Shown here: one piece after another, positions 19,401-28,400 of the stretch
Layout: the number at the start of each line of letters is the position of its first letter
How positions within the stretch are numbered: the stretch's first letter is position 1
Assembly (NCBI GenBank): GCA_947447265.1
Contig: CANFKC010000006.1
Span: 1-64,000, forward strand
Reading direction: 5' to 3'
DNA length: 64,000 nucleotides
DNA from: Chitinophagaceae bacterium
GTDB taxonomy: Bacteria > Bacteroidota > Bacteroidia > Chitinophagales > Chitinophagaceae
Notes under the pieces: model-generated
Told to the model about the DNA's origin: nothing
Seen by the model: only the letters and a program-made list of their open reading frames with translations
The model's database searches: none
Position numbers and translations under genes: made by a program

Positions 19401-22400
19401 AAACGTATGGAGAGGGTAGGGACTATACTGTAAGGGTACAAAACCCGGGACCAATATGTTCTACTACACCAACCTCTCTCGATTTCGGTACGATCTTAAC
19501 AAGTTCTACCTCAAGTGCACAGAGTAATGCAATTGCGGCATATTTTATGACGCCTACTTCAGGCAACATCACAGTAACTGCACCATCTAATTACCAGGTC
19601 TGCAGTACCGTTGGTGGAACTTATGCCAGCTCTTATACCATAGCATATACGCCTGCTACTTATTCATTAGGTACATTGTCGTCTGCTACTATCTATACTA
19701 AATTCGTTGCGCCTGCCTCAGTAGGTACTTATGCCGGAAACATTACAATTACCGGTGGCGGTCTTTCAGGTATTGTTATACCAGTTGCCGGTATCAGCGC
19801 CAATCCTTGTACGGGTACTCCGGCAGCGGGTACAGCGTCTGCAACACCATCAAGTGGAATTTCCGGTACTACTTTCGCGCTTTCATTAGCGGGTGCTTCT
19901 GCAGGGTTGAGCATTTCTTACCAATGGCAATCATCAACTACAGGTACTTCAGGAACCTATAGCAACATATCAGGAGCAACAAACCCTAGTTATTCAGGTG
20001 CCCTTACTACCAGCACTTATTTCCAGTGCGTAGTAACGTGTGGTAACTCTGGTATTTCTTCCAGCTCAACTGTAGCGTTTGTGCCTGTTTGGTGCCAGCC
20101 TGCATTTGCGTCAACCTCAGGTTGCTCTATGACTATTATAGTTGCAAACGCATCAAATCACTTTAAATTAAATGGTTCTACAGGGTTTATCAACGACTCT
20201 GGCGCTTGTGGCACTAACTATTCTAATAATTATGCTACCATGAGTTGCACGCTTAACTCAGGCACCAGCTATTCATTCACTACCGGGGGCGGTGGCTCTA
20301 TTGGTTATGGTGTCAGCGTCCAGATATGGATAGATTTCAACAACGATGGTACTTTCCAATCAACCGAGAGCGTTGGCGGTATATCCAGCTACAACGCAAC
20401 AACTGCCGTGCCAACGGGAACAATTACTATCCCTGCGGGTAGCGCGGCAATTGCGCCGGGTACTTATCGCATGCGCGTTGAAGCAATTAATCCAGGTACA
20501 GGCTACCCTGGCATGAACCCTTGCCCTGACGGAACATCTACCTACAGCTATGGCGAGGTGCGTGACTACCGAATTACTTTGAATGTGCCGCCTATCGGTT
20601 CAGTTACGCCAACTTCTATGGCGTTCCCGATAACGACTATTGGGGCAAGTTCAGCACCAATAACTGCGACAGTTTCCGGTATTTACCTTACGCCGGCAAC
20701 GGGTGCCCTTACAGTAACCGCCCCAACACTTTTTGAAGTGTTTGACGGAGGTTCTTGGGTAAGCTCTTATACTATTTCCTATTATTCAAGCACAGCTTCC
20801 GCTTCCATACAGGCACGTTTCAGCCCGGTTGCATCTGCTACATCTTCTGGTAATATTACTATTACCGGTGGTGGTTTAAGCACACTTAATATTGCAGTTA
20901 CCGGCACCGGTGCCACTGCTTGTTCTGGTACGCCTGCAGCAGGTGTTGCCACTGCAAGTCCTGGTTCTGGTGGTGCCAGCACAACTATTACTTTAACCTG
21001 CTCCGGTTATTCTACATCTGGCGGCTTGCTATTCCAATGGCAGTCAACCAGCGATACCACTACGGCCTGGACTGACATCGGCGGCGCAACAACTGCTGTA
21101 TATGCAGTAACAGGAATTACTTCTAATATTTATTTCAGGTGTAATGTTACCTGTAGCGTATCATCAATAACTTCGTCTACGCCTTCAAGGCAGGTTATCT
21201 TCCTGCCGCCGTCTAGTTGCACACCAACATGCAGTAACCCTACTGGGGCGTGCAGTTCATTTGGTTTGTATATCGCCAGCACCACGAACCACCTTATGCT
21301 TAATGGTGCTATTGGTTCTATTAACGATGGTGGAGCTTGTACGGGAACTGGCTATGTTGATAATTCAGGTTCTATGTCATGTACGCTAAGCGTAGGTACG
21401 ACCTATACCATGACGTGTGGTAGTGGTGGATTTAACAGCATGGCTTACCAGGCTTGGATAGATTTTAATAATGACGGTATTTTCCAGGGTTCAGAAAGTG
21501 TAGGTGGTCGCACTACGGTTACTACTGCAGCTCCGACTTTTACTATTACCATCCCAACTGCCAGCAGTTCGATAGTTGTTGGTGGCACATACAGGTTAAG
21601 GGTAGCAGGCGACTTTAGTAATAACTATCCTTCTCTTCCGCCTTGCCCTACTTCCGGTACGTCAACTTATGGCGAAGTAAGGGATTACAGGGTTACCCTT
21701 AATTCAACGCCGGTAGCGACAGTTACACCTGCGTCTATGGCTTTCTCTCCAACAACAGTGGGTTCAAGCTCATCGCCTATGAGCAGCGTATTGACTGCAG
21801 CATACCTCGTGCCTTCGTCGGGTACCTTCACGGTAACGGCTCCGTCAGGTTTCGATGTTTATGACGGATCGTCGTGGACGAGCAGTTATACGATAAGTTA
21901 TTCCGGCGCTTCACTTTCGTCTGCAACTATCCAGGTAAGGTTCAGTCCTTCAGCAGCTACTTCCTATTCAGCTAACGTTGCTATTACTGGTGGTGGTATT
22001 GCAACTACTAATATAGCAGTAACGGGCATGGGTGCAGCAATTTGTTCTGGTACACCAACAGCAGGAACCAGCGGCGTAAGTGTTGCAATGGCTGGTGCAA
22101 CTACACCAATAACACTTACCTGCACAGGCTATACTGTTTCAGGTGGCATCCAGTTCCAGTGGCAGTCAACGGCTGACACTACAGCTGGCTGGTCAAATAT
22201 TGGAGGTGCTACATTGGCATCATATAGCTTTACCGGTATCACAGCTAATACTTATTACAGGTGTCAGGTAACCTGTAGTGCATCCGCTATAACTACTTCT
22301 ACAAGTGCTGCATTTATACGTTTCTTTGCCGTATCAAGCTGCACTCCATCATTTGTTAACTACGGTTGCGCATACGGTATGGTTGTTGCCACTCCTACTA

Positions 22401-25400
22401 ATCACTTTAGGTTGAATGGTTCTGCGGGCTCTATAGATGATGCTAACGTATGCAGTTCTTCAATACACTACAGGGACTTTACTTCCAGCCTTGGCTGCAC
22501 ACTTACAGCAGGGGCATCCTATACAGCAACATGCGGAAATGGTGGCGGCAACCCTGTTAGCTACCAGATATGGATAGATTTCAATAATGACGGTACCTTC
22601 CAGTCAACTGAAAGCGTGGGTGGTAATGCCGGGTCAACTACTGCAACTGCAGTGATGACCTGTGCGCTTACTATCCCTTCCGGAACAACGACAGGCGTAG
22701 TACCTGGTATATTCAGGATGAGGGTTGTTTCATTCTACTATTACAGCGGTACTTATCCAAGTATTCCACCATGCCCTAATGGTGTGTCTCCTAGTAACTA
22801 TGGCGAAGTGCGCGACTATGCTATTACCTTAAATGTGCCGCCTATCGCAGTTATCACTCCAGCTACATTATCGTTCCCTACAACTACGGTAAGTTCCAGT
22901 TCATCGCCGCTTACTTCGGTTGTAACAGGGAGTTATTTGACACCTGCCGCGGGAACGATTACGGTAACGGCACCAACCGGCTATACTGTATTTGATGGGT
23001 CGTCTTATGTTGGTAGTTATACTATTTCGTATACTGCTGCTACTTTAGCTGCTACTACTATTTCAGTTAGATTCAATCCGACTGCTGCAACTACCTATAC
23101 CGGCAACGTAACTATTACCGGTGGCGGTTTATCAGGTGCGAATATCGCTGTTAATGGCACTGGCTCCAGCAGTTGCTCAGGCACACCAACAGCAGGTACG
23201 GCTACATGCACACCTGCAACAGGTTCAAGTGCTACAGTATTTACCATAGGCCTTACCGGCACGACTGTAGCTGGTGGGTTAACCTACCAGTGGCAATCAT
23301 GCGCGACTCCATCCGGCACTTATGCCGCGATTGCGGGGGCAACAAATACTACTTATTCTTTCTCGGGACTTGCTGCAACAACGTATTACAACTGTGTCGT
23401 AACGTGTTCAACGTCAGGTTTATCTAATACAGCTACATACGATACGGCTACTTATATATTCCCGGCGGCATCGTGTACCCCGGCGCCAACTACGCCGTCT
23501 TGCGGTTTCGGCATGGCGATGACATCATTTGCACTGGCAGGTGCACTCAGCACTTCTATCGCCGATGGGTCTGGTTGTTCCGGTACCGGTTATCAGGATA
23601 GGACAGCTTTGTCATGCACACTATACAAGTCATATTCCTATAACACAACGCTCGGCTTCAGTTCAGGTAACCCATGTATCACCCAATTCTGGATAGACTT
23701 TAACGGGGATGGTACATTCCAGACCACTGAATCTGTTGGTGGCACCAATACCTCATTCTCAACAACTACCAATATCACTTTGACCATTCCGTCAGGTGTA
23801 ACATCGGGTGTTTACAGGATGAGGAGTGTATTGACATTCTATGGTTCGGGCTATTCTTACCCTACGCTTAATCCGTGCATGACATCGTATACTTATGGTG
23901 AGGCAAGGGATTATAAAGTAAATATTACAGATGCTCCACCATTAGTTACTGCATATCCAACTACTATTGCATTCGGTGGTGTTACGGCCGGTACAGCCTC
24001 TCCGGCACAATCATTCTCCATGGTAGGGGCATTCCTGGTGCCTACTTCAGGTACGCTTACCGTTACGGCTCCTGCCAACTATTCCGTATGCAGCACATTG
24101 GGTGGCACTTATGCAGGTTCTTACACGGTAGCATATACTGGCGGAACTCTTTCTTCTACCAATGTATTCGTTAAATTCAATCCACCAACTGCAGCCTTCT
24201 ATGGTGGTACAGTACAAATATCCGGTGGTGGACTAGCTTCATCAGTAAACGTTTCCGTGAATGGTACTGGTGCATCCGCTTGTTCCGGTACACCGACTGC
24301 GGGCACTGCAGTAGTTACTCCATCTACAGGTACAATTTCTACACTATTTGCACTCAGCCTTACAGGCACAACAACCGCAGGTGGTTTAACTTACCAGTGG
24401 CAGTCGTCATCTACCGGTTATACGGGTTCTTACACCAATATTTCAGGTGCAACAAGCCCTACATATTATTTCACGGGTATCAGTTCTAATAAGTATTTCC
24501 AATGTATCGTCACTTGTCCTACTTATGGTACATCAACATCAACCGTTGCTAATGCTACATTTGTATTACCTACACCATGCTCAACGCCTATAACTTATGG
24601 GTCATCAGCTTGTTCAGCATCAATGGGAGCAACAATTCAAGGGTATTTCCTTACAGGTTACCTTGGGTCTTTCAGCGATGTTCTGGCATGCGATAATACT
24701 GGTTACCGTGACAGGACATCTCTTGCTCCGGTATACCTAGTTACGGGTAGTTCGTACAACCTTACGCTCTCAACTACTTCAGTTTCTCCTTATAATGTGA
24801 ATGGCCAGATATGGATTGACTTTAATGGCGATGGCACCTTCCAGACAACTGAAAGTGTAGGTGGCGGCAATAGCATGACTGGTCCGGCTAATAATATTAC
24901 ACTAACTATACCTTCGGGAGTAGGCACTGGTATATTAAGGATGCGCGCACTTGTTACCTACGGTTCGGGTGTTAGCTATCCATCATTAAACCCGTGCGGA
25001 GGATATAACTATGGTGAGATCCGTGACTATAAAATAATTATGGTTTCACCAGTCAGCTGCAGCGGAACGCCAGCTCCGGGTCCTTTGACGTCATCGGCCA
25101 CTTCCGGTTGCAGCCCCGTGGCAAGCTTATTGTCGATGCCTGACCTCGCGGGTATAAGCGGCCTGACCTATCAATGGCAGGCGTCTACTACCGGAGCCGG
25201 CGGTTCTTATACCAACATCTCTGGTGCTACAGGTTATACTTACAGTTCATCTTCAACTGCGAATGCTTATTACATCTGCTCCGTTACCTGCACCGGTTCG
25301 GCTTCAACCGCAAATTCCGGCAGCCAGTTTATTTCGGTAACGCCATCACCTGGTGCCATAACAGGTACTACCGCTATTTGTGTAGGTGCAACTACTACTT

Positions 25401-28400
25401 TGTCTAATTCATTGAGCGGCGGCACCTGGTCAACTTCAGCTTCAGGTGTGGCATCTGTAAATCCGTCTACAGGTTTGGTACGTGGCATGTCGGCAGGGTC
25501 TTGTACAATTTCTTATACAACATCTGGTTGCTCGCCAGCTACCTCAAGTTTCACGGTTAATGGTACCCCTGGTGCAATATCAGGCTTTACCAGCCTGTGT
25601 GTTGGTGGTTCATCAACACTTACCAACCCTACGGCTGGTGGCTCGTGGAGCAGTGCTAATACAGCAATTGCAACCGTAGTGCCTGCTACAGGTGTAGTTA
25701 CGGCAGTAGCAACGGGTACAACAACCATTACCTACAGCAATGGTTGCGGCACTGCAGCTACAACCGGCTGGACTACAAACGTATCTCCATTACCAATAAC
25801 TGGTCCGGGATCTATTTGCGTATCTTCTACAGGAACGTTCACCGATTCGGTATCTGGTGGTACCTGGAGCAACTCCCCAACTACTGTGGGTACGATAGGT
25901 GCTTCAACGGGTGTATTCACAACATCTGCATCAACCGGAACTTCTGTAATAACTTATACTATTGGTTATTGCAGTATTACGGCTAATATTTCAGTGGGCA
26001 GTTCAGGACCTGCAGCTATTACCGGACCATCTATTGTTTGTGCTAACAACAATATTACGCTATCCGATGCCACCACCGGTGGCTCATGGTCAAGCTCCAG
26101 CCCATCTGTTGCGAGCGTGAACAGTTCGGGTACAGTATATGGTATTACTTCAGGAAGCGTTACAATAACTTACAGCACAGGTTGCTCTTCTCCGGCAACA
26201 CAAAGTGTAACTGTAAACGGTTCACCTATTGTTATAACTTCGTCTACTGCTTGCAGCCAATCGGCGCTTTCTATGAATGCCGGTACTGGCGCAGGTACGT
26301 ATACCTATTCATGGAGTGGCCCTTTAAGCTTTACTTCAACTGCACAGAACCCTGGCATTTCAAATGCATCAACATTGCGTTCTGGTATTTACAGTGTATC
26401 TGCAACACAGAGTGGTTGTGTTACTTCTAAATCATATTGGGTAACTGTCGATAGTACACCACAGGTAAACGTTACTGCGTCTCCGGCAATAATTTGCCCA
26501 GGTGGCACCAGCAACCTTACCGATGTTGTTACTTCGCCGTTAGCGGGCTCCAGCAACTATGTTGCATACGCTATTCCGTATGCTCCAATTTCGCTTACGT
26601 CAGTTACGGCCGGTCCTGTTGGCGACAACGTTAATGCAACTGCAACGCTTCCATTCAGCTTTGATTTCTATGGTACGTCTTATTCATCCATGAACATTTC
26701 TACCAACGGCTATATCAACTTCGGGGCAGCCAGCACGACTTTTACCGCATCTGCCTTGCCTAGTGCTGTAGCGCCGCTCGCAATGATTGCTCCATTCTGG
26801 CATAACCTGAACGCGGCGGGTGGTTCTATATCTTACGCTACAGTAGGTACAGCGCCATACCGTACATTCGTAGTTAAGTTCAATGGTGTTGCTGATGCGT
26901 CTGGTGGTGGAACAAATTCGGGCCAGATAGCATTGTACGAAACCAGCAACATTATCGAGATGTTCATTTCGCAAGCCAATACTGCTTCTACGTACCTTGG
27001 TGTTTGTGGTATACAGAATGCAGCCGGTAGCCTGGCAGTAACTGTTCCGGGTCAGAACAACGTCAACTATGTTATTAATAACGCAGTGGCTGGCACAGGC
27101 TGGAGGTTTGTTCGTCCGAGCTATACTTATTCATGGTCTCCTGCAACAGGCCTCAGCAGCACGGTTATCAGCAGCCCTGTTTCAACGGGCCTTACGGCAA
27201 CACAGATATACACGGTCGTTACTAAAGACGTAAACAGTGGATGTACAGCTGGTAAAACTTCTCCGTTAACGGTGAATGTCTTCCTGCCAACTGCATATAC
27301 TATGGCGCCTGCTAATGGTTGTTCTTCAGGTACAGCAATAACATTGCCTTCGTCTGAAACCCTGGTTAGTTACCAGTTGTACCGTAACGGCTCTACGGCA
27401 GTAGGTTCCCCGGTTACAGGCACAGGTAGCAGCATATCTTTCGGTACACAAACTATACCTGGCATTTACACAATTGTAGGTACCGTAATAGCGGGAGGCT
27501 GCACGCAATCAATGTCTGGCTCTACAACTATATATACAAGTCCTTCGGCTTACGCTGTAACCGGTGGAGATGGTTGTACCATTCCAGGTATTGCGATAGC
27601 ATTGTCAGGTTCAACAAACCTGGAAACTTACCGGTTATATAGCGATACTACTGCCTTCGGTTCGCCTGTAACTGGCACCGGTTCAGGCATTAGTTTTGGT
27701 ACTATTACAACTGCAGGTAACTACACGGTTATTGCTACTGATACATCAGGCTATTGCCGCACTACCATGACGGGTGGTTCTGTTATTAACCAATCGCCAA
27801 CTGCTTACAATGTTACTGGTGGTTCTGGCTGCTCGGCTGATGGCCTGAATATTGGTCAGTCTGGCTCTGATACTGGTGTTTCTTATCGTTTATATAACGG
27901 CGCGTCAGCAGTGGCAGGCCCATGGGCTGGTACCGGAAGCTCTTATTCATGGGGTGTATATTCAACACCTGGCACATATACTATTGTAGGTACATCAACA
28001 GGTGCAGGTGCTTGCCAGACTACTATGTCCGGCAGCGCATCCATTACTGCATCGCCAACTATTACATTGGCGGCCGATACTTTACACGTTTGCCAGCCAT
28101 ACACATCTGCATCGCTCAATTATTCAGCAACAACAGGTTCTCCTACTACATATAGTCTTACATGGGATGCCGCTGCATTAACTGCAGGGTTCTCGTCCGT
28201 AACTTCAGCTTCATTGCCTGGTAGCACTATCGCTATCACAGTTCCAGGCACTGCTGTAGGTACTTTCAGGGCTGTATTCACAGTGGGCACTGGCTCTTGC
28301 CTGAGTGTGGCTGATACCATTACACTGAACGTTTATGCAGCTCCGGCAGGTTCCATTACTTCGGCAGTTGCACCGTGTGTTGGCTATGCTACTAATATTG

